NCBI GenBank assembly: GCA_036346225.1
Contig: JARFIW010001469.1
Span: 7,100,001-7,164,000 of the forward strand
Direction of reading: 5' to 3'
Source: Platerodrilus igneus
Taxonomy: Eukaryota; Arthropoda; Insecta; Coleoptera; Lycidae
Length of the DNA stretch: 64,000 bases
A program made the position numbers and the translations under genes. The notes under the pieces were generated by a model. It had not been told where the DNA came from. It ran no database searches and saw only the letters and a list, made by a program, of their open reading frames with translations. The stretch's first letter is position 1, and every line of letters begins with the position of its first letter. Below are positions 33,691 through 45,276 of the stretch, piece after piece.

Positions 33691-34510
33691 ATAAATTTGC
33701 CACGTCTTTGCTCCACGATTGCCAAATATGAACTGTCAAAACTATTATTTACCAAAATGGCGGCAAAACAAACTAGTTACCTTACTGGCGGACACCCGCT
33801 TAATAACAGCAAATTAATAATACAAAATATTAGTAGAATGATAGGCTATTTAATTTATACAAAAACAGTAATATGCAGCTTTAATATTGTAATGAATTTC
33901 AATTTACTGGTCTTTATTCGGTCGAATACAAATTTAATCATTCGCAATTATTTACAGAGAATTCTTAATGTACTGAGATGCCTCTATAGAAATCACTGAT
34001 AATACTTACTACAATGTTTACTTACATTAAATTCCTTTGTAAGACGACAATGATGTAATATTTATTACTAAATTCGACTGCATAATTTATCCACCCAAAC
34101 ACTAACTGGTCTGACTCTCAAGTGCTAATTTATATAAACGTTAAGCGCATTTATTTTAACAATCGATTCAATAATTTATTTCATTTCACTAGCGGATTAA
34201 TAAGCAGACTACTCTGAATTGCCGGGTTGTACGTTTATAAATCAAATTTTAAAGCTTCAACATTTTACTAAAAATTATTAGATCCTTCTGGAGTCTTCTA
34301 ACTGTTCAAAGCAGATAATGCATAGGGAATCAGATATGGAGGTTTCATTTAACCACTGAACGACTTCATGATGAATACGTAGTACACGGGTGCACATACT
34401 TCCTTTCAAGCGCATCCTATTAATATGAATAGCTGCAGTATAAAACGTATAATATTGAATTGTTCTGAAAGCACTTAGATACAGTTGAAAGTATTTAACG
34501 TGTTGTTAGT
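33691..34510. other. Noncoding, nothing recognised
   Basis: The open frame at 33697-33999 has no motif and is AT-driven. The upstream end of the nested transposon may lie here. Confidence 0.3.
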
Positions 34511-34781
34511 ATTCTTCTTAATCTTCTTTGGGAATTAAACCACTCATAGTTTTTAAAATTATCTTTATTTACGTTTCGATGCATGACCTAGTACACTTAG
34601 TGTACTCAAACCAAATATTTCAAACATCAATAAATCAAAGTAACCTTCAATTTATGTCATAAATGTCAAACTTGAAGTTTTTATTATTTTGACAACGATC
34701 CTGGGTCATGGATCGAAACGTAAATAAAGATAATTTTAAAAACTATGAGTGGTTTAATTCCCAAAGAAGATTAAGAAGAAT
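34511..34781. repeat. Foldback element with 78-bp inverted arms (Penelope-like end)
   Basis: 34511-34588 is the reverse complement of 34704-34781 with one mismatch. The arm contains CTTTATTTACGTTTCGAT, the complement of the ATCGAAACGTAAATAAAG box, and the core shows GACAACGATCCTGGGTCATG, similar to other Penelope-like ends in this window. The 115-bp centre (TTTAGTGTACTCAAA...) is shared with 38354-38460. Confidence 0.8.
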
Positions 34782-34910
34782 GCTAAACAAACCACAACAA
34801 ACATACAGGGAGTATTTACAAGTGTTGTTAGTACATTCACACGTGGTAATATTCTTTACTCATCATTATAAAAAATAATCTGCACTTATTCATTGTTCCG
34901 TTCCGAATAG

Positions 34911-35570
34911 ACATGCACCTTGAAGAAGTTCTAGATTACTAGAATGGGTAGAATGGCTGAAAGTTCCAGTGATCTAAAGAGCAGTACTTCAGATTTAACC
35001 ACACTAGTGAGGTCTTTAGTGAGGAACCATGCTAAGACAGGTCCCCGAATTAGGACAGCAGTTTTTTCGGTACTTAGAGAGGCAGAGACTAAAGGGGTCG
35101 GCGTGGTATTCTACGACACACTACTGCAATGTGGAAGGCAACGGGAAACCACCACATTATCTCCCAAGTACACAGTGTACTTACATTTTCTTTGAAGATG
35201 ATGGCATCCTCTGGGGTAAAAAATTCCTGAGTTCTGAATTGACCTGTACGTTGAAGAAGCTCTAGATTACTAGAACGGGTAAAATGGCTTGCGTGTTTCA
35301 GTGAGCTGAAGAGCAAAACTATAAGTTTAACCAATTTAGTAGGGTCTGTTGTGGGAAACCAGATTAAGATAGGTCCCCGAAAGAGGGTAGCATGCTGTTC
35401 TTTCGGTACTTGAAGTAGCAGAAACCATAGTGGTCGATATGGCATTCTAAGTCATGCCACTGCGAAGTGTATGGCAACGGAAACCTCCACATAACCTCCC
35501 ACATACACAGCGTACTTAAATTGTTATTTAACATTATGCCATCCTCTAGTGTAAAAGATTTCGGAGTTAA
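34911..35570 (+). repeat. Tandem 5' units of LINE copy A
   Basis: The unit starting AGACATGCACCTTGAAGAAG (34911) recurs from about 35239 (GACCTGTACGTTGAAGAAGC). Both contain TCTAGATTACTAGAA, AAGACAGGTCCCCGAA-like and CATACACAGCGTACTTA-like blocks. Period is about 325 bp and the copies are strongly diverged. No long coding frame. Confidence 0.75.
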
Positions 35571-35649
35571 AACAGTCCTCCATTCGGATCCCCAGGAGGG
35601 GACTATTTCAGAGGATGTGATCGAAAAGTTTAGAAAGAGTCGGTAACAT

Positions 35650-36340
35650 TCTGCGAGTTGGAGCGTGGAATGTTAGAAGTATGAATCAAGTAGGTAAGCT
35701 AGAGGACTTGAAAATTGCAATGGATAGGTAGCATTTCTAAAGCGGAGACTTTTGTAGGATAATTCATACAGGACCAGAGGAAAGAAATTCGGGCGTTGGG
35801 ATAGGTATGAAAGAAAGATAGTACACTGTATATAAAACTACCTTCAAAATAACGGAGTGCTCATGGTTAAATTAGAATCTAAACCGGTAAATACAGTAAT
35901 AATACAAGTTTACATGCCAACCTCCAGCTACAGTGAGGAAGAGGTAGAAACGATCTGCAAAGATATCAAAGATATACTGAGATACATAAAAAGACATGAA
36001 AATTTAATAATTGCGGGGGATTTTAATGCAATGGTAGGTGATGGTCGGTAAGGAGTGGTAGTAGGTTTATTTGGTTTAGGCACCAGAAATGACAGGAGAA
36101 ATATGCTGGCAGAAATTTGCGACATAAACATTTTAACTATCACAAACACGTTATATCAGCATCATACTAGAAGACTATGCAGGTGGAAGATGCCAGGAGA
36201 TATAGGAAGATATCATATAGATTACATTCTTGTTAGACAACGGTTTAGGAATCAAGTAAAAGACTGAAGGAGCTACCCAGAAGCAGATATAGACACTAAC
36301 CACAATATCGTAATTAAGAAGGCCGCTCTTGAATTAAAAA
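35650..36340 (+). pseudogene. LINE copy A endonuclease domain
   Basis: An apurinic-type endonuclease fold is readable in pieces. GAWNVRSMNQVGKLEDLK (35661) gives the N-terminal strand with the WNVR Asn. IIQVYMPTSSYSEEEVE (35898) leads to LIIAGDFNAMVGDG (about 36010), which holds the catalytic GDFN. GRYHIDYILVRQRFRNQVK follows (36199), then a TGA and SYPEADIDTNHN, where active copies have Asp-His. The domain nicks target DNA to prime reverse transcription. At least four stops break it. Confidence 0.8.
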
Positions 36341-38215
36341 ATTTGAGAAAAGGGGACGGAAAAAAGTTCTCTGACTTTGAGAAACTAAAAGATAAAGATA
36401 TCCATGAAAGATTTGAAATAGGGTCAAATGAATTGCTGAAAGATATCGGAAAAATTTATGATACTCAGGCAGTAGAAGCAGAATGGAATAACATTAAATC
36501 GAGCTTAGACAGGGCGGTCAGAGATATTCTGGGGTATACACCAAAAGAAAATAAGAAGAACGACGAAAATACAAAAACAGACCGGTCGAAACTGGAAAAT
36601 AGAGATGCTAAGTCATAAAATGGGAAATTTTTTGCAAATGCTGGAAAGCTGGAGAACAATGGATTAATGGAAAGTGCAAAGAGGTAGAAACTAAGGTGGA
36701 AATAGGAAAGACAGATGAAGCATACAAACTAATTAGAATCAATTTTAGGGATATAAAACCTTATAGCAAAAATATAAGGGGCGCGGAGGGAGACACCATT
36801 ATAGGAAATGTAGAGAAAGTGGTTAAATAGCAAGAATATATAGGGAATTTACATGCAGGAGAGGAACTAAAAGCACTAGAACAGGAATCAGACATTGAAA
36901 AGGATGACTTGGGATACCTTATACTTAAAGATGAGTTTGAGTTAGTATTTAAGAGACTGAAAAATGGTAAGGCATCGCATACAGATAAGGTGCAAGTAGA
37001 AATTCTTGAAGCTGCTGGACAAGCAGTAACGAACGTCTCTTCCAACTTGTAAGAGATAGTGGTTAGAGGGCAAGAATAGATAGATAGTTTATATGCAGGA
37101 GAGGAAACATCAGCACTATAACAGTAGTCAGACGGTGACTTGGGGTATCCTATACTTAGTGATGAGTTTGAATTAGCATTAAAGTGCCTGAAAAATAGGA
37201 TGACACCGGGTATGGATAAGGTGCAAGCAGAAACTCTAATAGCCGCTGGACAAGCACTAACAGAACATCTCTTTCAACGTGTAAGTTACATGTATCAGAC
37301 AGGCGAGATACCCAAAGATTTCAAACGTGACATCATAGTTACTATAACAAAAAAGAGAGACGCAGATATATTTGAAAATTTTCGAATAATATGTTTGACA
37401 GCACACATGTCTATAATACTAACTAGAATTGTACAAAGACGGATGAAAAAACGGGCTGAAGAAGTACTTGGAGAAGATCAATTTGGGTTTAGGTGAAACA
37501 GGCTATTTTAGCTCCGAGGGTGATAATGGAGAAAAGAATAGAAAAACGAGAAAGCGTGTGTAAAGGGTTTGTAGATCTAGAAGCATTCGACAAAGTAAAA
37601 TAGAAAAAAAAATGGAAATATTCCAAAAAATTGGAATGAGTTTTAGTAAGAGACGGATAGTACATAACTCATACAAAGAAAACAACTGTAATAGAATTAG
37701 GTCAGAAACGTAGAGACGTACATATTAGGAAAGGGGTGACACAGCGATGTACTCTACCCCGTTAATTTATAATTTGTCCATTGAATAGGCAATGAATACT
37801 GTCAAATGCAGGAAGGCATTTGAAATTATTATGCAGGGACAAAAGATTGATACAACTAGATTTGCAGATGATATAGCGATATTAGCAACTAGCAAGGAAG
37901 AGTTTGAAACAGCTCTTAATGAAATGAACACAGTTATAACAGAGACATATGGTTTGAAAATTAACAATAATAAAACTGAAGTACTAGTATACAAAGGAGG
38001 GAAAAATAAATCAAAACTAGAATACAAATAGGAAAGGAGAACGTACAAGAAGTTGAGGATTTCTGCTACCTAGGAAGGCAAATAACGTAAGATAGGAAAA
38101 GTGCAAAAGATATAAAACAAAGGTTTAGCAGAAGGCCGTGCTGCGTTTAACGAGAAAAAGCAACTACTATGTTCAAAGACCACAAATATAGAAACAAGAA
38201 AAAAGTTATGGTTTG
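36341..38215 (+). pseudogene. LINE copy A linker and reverse transcriptase
   Basis: A charged linker (36343-36618) is followed by a degenerate stretch, then RT. LSDEFELALKCLKNRMTPG at 37158 leads into EIPKDFKRDIIVTI near 37310, FENFRIICLTAHMSIILTRI near 37370 and EDQFGFR near 37475. FVDLEAFDKVK near 37568 would hold the first Asp. RFADDIAILATSKEEFETAL at 37858 holds the FADD box, and YGLKINNNKTEVL follows. A segment is tandemly duplicated here (36812-37052 and 37053-37291). Multiple stops; inactive. Confidence 0.82.
36812..37291 (+). repeat. Tandem duplication within LINE copy A
   Basis: Two ~240-bp copies share GTGGTTA, TATATGCAGGAGAGGAA, GACTTGGGATACC/GACTTGGGGTATCC, TATACTTA-GATGAGTTTGA and GGACAAGCA-TAAC. 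The second joins the continuing RT. The divergence shows the duplication is old. Confidence 0.7.
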
Positions 38216-38535
38216 TTAAGCATTCTTCTTAATTCACCAATAAAAATTAATCAGCTGATTTCACGTTAAGCGTATTGGCTACCTAAAAAAAGTCGGTCCC
38301 AGGCCGTAACACAAATTGAAGGCAATCATTATTTTAAACTTTAAAAATTTTTGTTTAGTGTACTCAAACTAAATATTTCGAACATCAATAAATCAAAGTC
38401 ACCTTCAATTTATGTCATAAATGTCAAACTTGAAGTTTTTAGTATTTTGACAACGATTCTAGGTCATGGATCGAAACGTAAATAAAGATGATTTTAAAAA
38501 CTATGAGTGGTTTAATTCCCAAAAAAGATTAAGAA
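38216..38535 (+). mobile_element. Penelope-like end inserted in LINE copy A
   Basis: LINE coding resemblance stops near 38215 and resumes near 38536. The insert's last 186 bp match 34595-34780 at well over 90% by eye, including GGTCATGGATCGAAACGTAA and ACTATGAGTGGTTTAATTCC. Its left end begins ATTCTTCTTAATT, the same start as the foldback arm at 34511, and then diverges. So it has a short inverted end but not the full foldback. Confidence 0.7.
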
Positions 38536-39075
38536 GAAGAAAGTTGCTGGAAACATATTTGTGGAACACGACACTGTACGGCTGTGAAACTTGAACGGTA
38601 GGAGAATCGTACAAGAAAAGATAGAAGCTTTTGAAATGTGGTGCTACATACGTATGATGAAGATACGTTGGACAGACAATGTTAAGAACAAAGAGGTTCT
38701 AGAGATGGCAGGGGAAGAAAGAAATATGTAGAAAACTATAAAAAATAGGAGAGATTGTATGATAGGTCTGCTAAGGTATGAGGGAAAAGAGAGAGATGTA
38801 GGCATAGGTTAGACTATTGCACACAGATAGTCAAAGATGTAGGCCAAGACGGAACAGTTAGTGACCTAATTAAAAACTATTGTACTTAAACCTGATGATT
38901 ATTAAACAACTATATATGATGGGTTTGCAATATTCTCAACTAATATGGGTTGTGTGAAAGGATTTATTGGAAAACTATTAATTCGGTAAATGTCTAAACG
39001 TTGGGAGATCTTGGTAGCCGCAGGTTGCTTAACCCCTGTCACTTACCACTGAATATCGGTGAAATAGGGTATATG
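38536..39075 (+). pseudogene. LINE copy A C-terminal end and 3' untranslated part
   Basis: Readable pieces are TLYGCET, the region matching WTDKVKNEEVL (near 38670), and IVKDVG near 38830, ending at about 38890. The noncoding part, with GTGTGAAAGGATTTATTGGA and TGTCTAAACGTTGGGAGATC, is the reverse complement of 53680-53800. No poly(A); a tail was not found. Confidence 0.7.
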
Positions 39076-40565
39076 ATGACTTCACGTGATCCTAAAATGA
39101 AGACCTTGAAGAGTACAAATTGCTAAATGCATCTTAGATTTTTCATTGAAAAATAAGTTTTTACAAGTGTAATGAGCGGTTGTTACTCGATTTTGCGCCA
39201 GAACACAGTTAGCCCAACTACTTATCACGTACAACCTAAAACAATAGCATCTCTTATTTTACCGCTTTGCAGCAAGTTTAAAATGTTTCAGCTATATGAA
39301 ATGTTATAGTTGGCGAACGAATGGAAAGCTGGTGTACTCGAAAAGTAGATATTTTGTGTTAACGTTTTTGGGGCAAGCGTTAAATTTCCATGTAACGGCT
39401 ATTACTACTCGTTGCGTATTTAAAACGTAGAATAAACGACACTTTCGCAGGTATATTTACCGTTATCAATTTCTTAAATTCAGATTTTCTTATTTATCGA
39501 GACTGAAATAAGGGTTGCAGTTTTAATATTTTCTTTTGAACATATGTTTGTCAGAAACACGTATCAAAACTGCATTATAAATTCCTCCGCTAATTGTAGA
39601 CAAACCCGATATTAGTTAGAGGTTTGTGAAAGGACGTCTTCGTATATAATACATCCCGCTTTACATTCCCTAATTGGAAAAGAGAAGAGCGCTTGAAGCT
39701 GTACTTTAGTCTGTTTATTTCTGGTGGAGGTAACTTCAGATGTGTAATTAAGTGGCAGCTGACTTCATGATTTTCCAAGATGATGTTTATCAAAACGTTC
39801 AAAACGATTCTCTCAAGTTTCTACACAATTTGTGGATTAAAACAAAATTGTGTATGAGAAGATAATTTCTTTGAAGTACTGAGTAAATGCATGCTTTCTA
39901 AGTAATTGAAAACGTGAAAAGACCAAGTTCAAACAAATTTTTAATTAAAATTTGCTTATTAGTTAGGTGCCAATGTATTAAGAAAAGTGATGGAGGTATT
40001 TGAATAATGCTACTTGCAAAGCTGATAATCGGTTTACAATTCTTATAATTTGCACATTTTAGATGCAATTAATTAAGAAATTTTAATTGGAATCTATTTT
40101 TTTTACCAACTTTCCAACATTTTTAATTAACGAAAAGATCTTTTTTTAAGTTGCTGCTAAATTCAGCTAATTTGAAATAATACTTGTAATAAAATGTTTA
40201 TTTACAAATCATATCAAAGGGAATCTCTGACGCTACTTAAATACTTAATTTGTTAACTTAATATTAAATTGTCACCACGCCTTGTTAAAAGATTGCAAAT
40301 TACCCCAAATCGGCTATTGTGCTCTAATAATTTATTACTAGTTATCCGTTTATTAACGACAATTGTCAAAAATAATTAACCTTTTCTCTGAAAGGTATAA
40401 CGGTCATTTTGTGCTTTCCTTGTCGGCTAATATGTTCAAGCCTAAAGCTTGACTAATTTGTATCAATCCCAAATAATAAATATAATTGGTCCACAATAAA
40501 GTTGAACAGAAACTTACCATATCACGACCTTAAAGCGTAAAGAACACACAAAAAGCGCCGTGAGT
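39076..40565. other. Noncoding, nothing recognised
   Basis: AT-rich, no supported frame, no terminal structures. Confidence 0.3.
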
Positions 40566-41832
40566 ATATAAAGAATGGGACAAGAAAAGGGCAGAGGGAA
40601 CATATAGGAGAGGGTCGTAGTGGCGGACAACAGCAACTGTTGAAATGCCTAGCTTACGGCTAGTTGGTTGCGGTAGAGTGGTCGTAGCCAAAGCACGCAA
40701 GAAAAGAAAACAAGAACTGAAACTTGGATCGGCGTCAGAGACGCCGAAGAAAGAAGAAAACAGACCTCGTAGTCTCACTGCAAAGCATAGGTACCGTGCC
40801 GAGCCACAACGATAGGAAAAAAACTAATATCAGTAGAATAAATAGCTATGAAGAACCTATAATAATAATAATCGTACCTGTAAGATAATAACAATTATAG
40901 CAATAAAATGCTGGTAAATGAAATAAACGAATAATGTAAACCGAATAAACAGTGGTACGTCCCTAGAATGAGGGACACCGAGCTTCAATGCAATACGAAT
41001 GCACTACCTATTAATTTTTAAAGGGAGGTTACCGTGCAAAACACAATATGGGTTCATAAGTTGTCCTGGAATTAAATTCACAACGAAATAAACATGTGAC
41101 GTTATGCTCGAGACGACGAAAGCGCTTTCACGTCGCGGTCGTCCCAAAGTATAGAACTGGTTTAACAAAGTCTGACGTGTCGATTTAATCTTCAGAGAAA
41201 CGTGTGCAAAGTAAAATACAGTTAAATAAACTAACTAAGACTTAAATTGCTATAACACCGTAAGATGGCCGTACATTAACGTATATATAAATCTAATTAA
41301 TATTAAATAGTTATAGTTATTGTTAATAAAAATATAGAATAGTTCTTACGTATAAACTTGTAACATACTGTTTTAATACGCTCTAATAGTTCTATTATTT
41401 CTAAAAATAGTTATTTTCTAGTTTAATTTTAGCATTCTAATTATTAGAATGAAGGTCTTGTAGCATAAATATGTCTGCAATTGTAAGCAGCTGCAAGATC
41501 ACCCAAGAGCGTCCTAGCGAAGTTCCAGGAAGACATAATCCAAGAGTTAATTAATTTTTCTAAAGGCACTTTACTTGAAAGGCACTAAACATGTCAGATT
41601 AGTTGCTATCTATGATTAGATGTCAATCATGTTCTAGGACCCTATTTATGTCTGGGTGGTCGGAAGGAATTTTTCAATTAGCGGAGTACTCAACTAAAAT
41701 TAGTTCCGAGATCTACTTGTGTGGCTATCTTAGTGCAATTGGCAGTTTAATTAATCTTAAAGATTTACGACCGGCGTATCCTAAGTCGAGTATGAGAGTC
41801 AAGAAAGGGGTTATTTTTCAATTAACTTAAAT
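40566..41832. other. Noncoding, CpG-containing, with promoter-like motifs
   Basis: A TATATAAAG box at about 40566 is followed by a G/A-rich, CpG-containing 230 bp that could be a 5' untranslated region or an LTR R region. The minus-strand frame 40530-40778 has no motif. No coding sequence follows. Confidence 0.2.
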
Positions 41833-42850
41833 GTATATAAGGATGCCAGCCGGTGGTAATCGGGGTTGTTTATTTCCAGACGCGTTAGAGGTTAAAGCTG
41901 GTTGTTTATTTCCAGACTGAGTGAAGTGTTTTATTTCTCTAAAGTCAAGTGCGTGCCGTTATGTTCTAAGTTAATTATTTCTCTGAGTAAGTAAATAGTA
42001 TATGTGGTATTACCATGAACTCAAGGCTGTGTTATGCAGCATAAGTCAGTTATTTGTTTAAATACAGTATTTGTCGACTTCCATAAAATACAACTCCGGG
42101 TTAAAGCTCAGTTCAAGTAAATTGATCCGTTAGATTATTGTTTTGGAAGACCGCATCGTTTTAGAAGGGTCTACTATTATATTGTGTTTCGACGGTGTCA
42201 GAGGCCGTTAATCACTAAGCCACGAGACTACCTGCGTATGCAAGCTCAGGTCAGGAGTCACGTTACTGTAGTATTTGACCCTTGAGAAGGTCGTATTTTT
42301 CCTGGTGTTGATGACCCCGTGGTTAAAGGAGGGTCGTCGCCATAAGCAAGTTAAGTAGACTACGGTAGAATTAATTAATTATTGTATTGGGGTGGTTTCA
42401 CCCAGAACTGTTATTAATATTCATAAAATAAGAATCTTAGTTTAGTTTAGTTAAATTGTGTTTGTGCTAGCCGGAGACTTTAAAAGATTAGCCCCTGTGA
42501 AGTGATTATTTTCTGTCCTGCAATCTTGGTTCATCGCCCACGAACAAAGTGCGACGAGAGCTATTACCGCGATTGGTCCATGGGCCGTTTAATTCCCATG
42601 GTGCCGCCCTATTGTAAATAATGTTATTTACTGTATATTTTTGTTATGCATATGTAATTAGTTGAAGTTTTAGTTAGTAGCCCATTTAATAAAACAATCG
42701 GAATTTCGTCTCAGTGTGTTTGTTTAATGAACCCCCCCTCTCACCGACTGCTGCAGCTTGCGAGGCAACGTCCCGAAACGTGAGGGTACGATAGTGCTAG
42801 AGGTCCTGTTATTTATTATTTATTGTTAATTGGATACCCTCACGCGGTAG
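41833..42850 (+). other. Possible LTR or untranslated region (TATA, then AATAAA)
   Basis: A TATATAAG box (41833) is followed by about 850 bp of mixed, CpG-containing noncoding DNA and AATAAAAC at 42688. After this come a C-run (42732-42738) and a 10-bp inverted pair, CGTGAGGGTA (42778) and TACCCTCACG (42835). The order suits a U3-R-U5 layout or an old solo LTR, but no second copy exists in the window. Confidence 0.25.
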
Positions 42851-43729
42851 ATAAATATTCTAATTACAAACTTTAATAAGAACTATCGGTTAATGATTGT
42901 GAGATCTTCAAATATTTACTGTTGTAATTGTCTTTAATGCAATAGCGCAGTGGTGTAGAACCAACGCTTATCAAACTGAATTCCACAGTAATTTGTTCGG
43001 TCAAAGGTATCTAAGAAATTTTTCACGACGTGTAGAATCGACTAAATAGTCAAGGTTCAGTAAAATTACCAAGCAAACTGTGTAACGTATTTTTTATTTA
43101 GTTACATATTCTCTATAAATGTAATATTATGCCTTAATAAAATCAAAACATAATTTATAATTGTCTGGTGACAAAAGATAGCTTATTACGTGTATTATGT
43201 ATAATGGACTCCTTCCCCTTAGATATCTAAGTTACTAGGCTAGTTACTTATCTGTCATTTTCGCAATCACTTTTCGACTAGAGCTTGAACGAGAAAGCAG
43301 CTCGATTGGTGGTAAGAAGAGTCAAGATGGTGCCAAGCGAATTTGCTTGGCATCGTGTTCGAAAAAAAGATTAAATGATTAATACCATCGTGTCATAGTC
43401 TGGTTCGTGATAGCTTTTAGTGTGGATTGATTTTGTGTTCCACTATTGGTGAAGCAGTTTGATTCCTGTAGACACGATGAAAAATTCTGGTGTACATGAT
43501 TAATGCAGTTACTATGAAATAATTTTATAAAATTTATTTATTCATTTTCCGTAGTGCAATAATGGAGAGGTAAAAGCTTTACGTAAATTTTGGAATAATG
43601 AAAACTGTTAGATACGATACGTCAAGTGAAGATTTTATTTAATTTAATAATATTTTGTTAAAAAGGTTTTTGTGGGCTCCGATTTAAATTCAACGTTTCA
43701 ATATGAACATTTTTTTGTGTGGATTGCAG
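42851..43729. other. Noncoding, nothing recognised
   Basis: No supported frame. It could be intron sequence before the candidate exon at 43730. Confidence 0.25.
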
Positions 43730-43769
43730 GTGGTTTAGCTTGGTCGACATATGGCGTTGTTTTGTTCTG
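43730..43769 (+). CDS. Candidate 40-nt exon of a host gene
   Basis: It is bounded by an acceptor (GTGTGGATTGCAG ending 43729) and a donor (CTG|GTAAGA at 43770). One frame reads GLAWSTYGVVLFW, a hydrophobic, membrane-like stretch; another open frame reads WFSLVDIWRCFVL. I recognise no protein. Such short intervals with splice-like edges arise by chance fairly often. Confidence 0.22.
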
Positions 43770-45094
43770 GTAAGAACGTTCAAGTTTTTTTTTTGTTCCA
43801 ACTGTACTTCGTGCACGTGAGTGATCTTAACCTTACAGTATATTGAATTTATTTTAAAGCTCCAACTTAGATGAAAGATTGATATTTTATTTTAATGTCG
43901 TTATCTTGAAGTGGGTTTTTGTATAAACACCCTATTTTTGTATTAGTAACTTTACAAAAAATTTTAAAGATGGCAGCATTGTAACCTTAAATATTTAATC
44001 ATTAAGGAAATAATTATTAGCTTCACTAAAAAGTGTTATTGAAACCACATGTCAAACTACCTACAATTTTTAGATACCATCACCACATATTATTTTAAAT
44101 TACATTAAAATATTCTTGCTTATTATTGAGGTCATGTACTTTAATCTTAAGAAATGATAAATTCTTAAAGGACAAAATATAAAATTTATTCTTCCTCTGA
44201 ATGATACAATTTAGTAACATTTAAAAGAAATATGTTAGATACCTAATTGTAAAGTCTATTGTAGTACTACTCAAAACTATCTTAATTCCAAAGTGTAATA
44301 TTATTAAGAAAACGAATACCTTAGACTGATGACATGTGATATTGAAAATCTAACGAAATTTACGTTATTCTAGAAAGAACATCATTAGTTTTCTTTCAAG
44401 TAAATTTTGATATAACTGTAAATATTTCTATTGAAATTCGCTAAACAAATTTAAGTGAATAGAATCTCTTTAATTTTGATTAATTCTTTTATTATTAAAA
44501 ATTCAAAGGAAATTTCATGGTTCTTAATAAGCAAAAGATCAACTTTGTCTAATGTTAACAAGTACCCTGGATGTATATATTTTTGGAACTTAAAAGCAAA
44601 TATGTTATTTATTGGTGAATATTTTTAAGGACACAAACGGTGTCCCTGTTGTGCATTTGTTTGTTCACAGTATATACCGAGACATCTGTAATACATCTGG
44701 TAAGTGCTTTGCAAGGTCCATATTTAGGTTTTATGGCTACATAAGCAGTCTAGACTTCAGGTTTCCGCATTCCCCTAATGCAATTACACCTATTTTTGTA
44801 TGTTGTATTGAAAAATACGGCGCGCTCTTTATCTATATTTTTGGTCGTTTGTCAACCCATGACTTAAGCTCATGATCCACCCAGAGCTAACACTCTACTA
44901 GCCATTTATCTTTAAAGAGTTTTTCTTTTCCTCAAGCCGTTTTCCATCCAAGTTTATCTTGGGCTTCTCTCATTAACAAGAAATTCTCGACCTTGTGATA
45001 TCAGGTAAGGTAGGCGTTTATGGTATATGGAAGTCCAATTTGCCATCTGATATTCATGAGGGATTTTTTTATATTGCGATGGAACAAGAGTGAT
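43770..45094. other. Noncoding, nothing recognised
   Basis: The frame at 44612-44875 has no family motif. A splice-like interval (CACAG at 44680, GTAAGT at 44700) is too short to judge. Confidence 0.25.
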
Positions 45095-45276
45095 GTATAA
45101 TTGAAGTAAATGATATAGAACTGAAATACGTTATATAGAATTTGTTTCCCTATAGTAGGGGACAAAAAATACTACTATAGTAAGCCTGCTTATTGCAAAA
45201 GGCGATTAAAAGGTGCAGCAAGGGGCAGCAACCTTGCTGGCTAGAAGATATTGTAGGAGAATCGGTTGGTCTCGGG
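45095..45276 (+). repeat. LINE 5'-end fragment (copy of 47885-48066)
   Basis: About 182 bp match the first 182 bp of LINE copy B with around six differences. Both begin TATAATTGAAGTAAATGATA and include GCAGCAAGGGGCAGCAACC. This copy stops at CTCGGG, where gag-protease sequence begins, so it is a 5' end without its body, the reverse of normal LINE truncation. Confidence 0.8.

Larger units (their letters stand above)
34911..39075 (+). mobile_element. RTE-like LINE, copy A, nearly full length but dead
   Basis: From left: two tandem ~325-bp 5' units, an endonuclease domain, an RT domain with FADD, a C-terminal region split by a 320-bp Penelope-like insertion, and a 3' untranslated part. The family is the one often mislabelled craniofacial development protein 2-like in insect annotation (endonuclease plus RT, RTE/BovB-type). 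The frame is broken by more than ten stops and shifts. The 3' limit is set by matching the minus-strand copies at 53310-53540 and 53640-53880. Confidence 0.82.

Noticed and set aside
41220..42850. Complete solo LTR
   Set aside because: TATA and AATAAA are in a suitable order, but no terminal pair, target duplication or second copy could be shown.
44612..44875. 87-codon plus-strand frame
   Set aside because: No motif, crosses a splice-like pair, and its composition is like the surrounding noncoding DNA.
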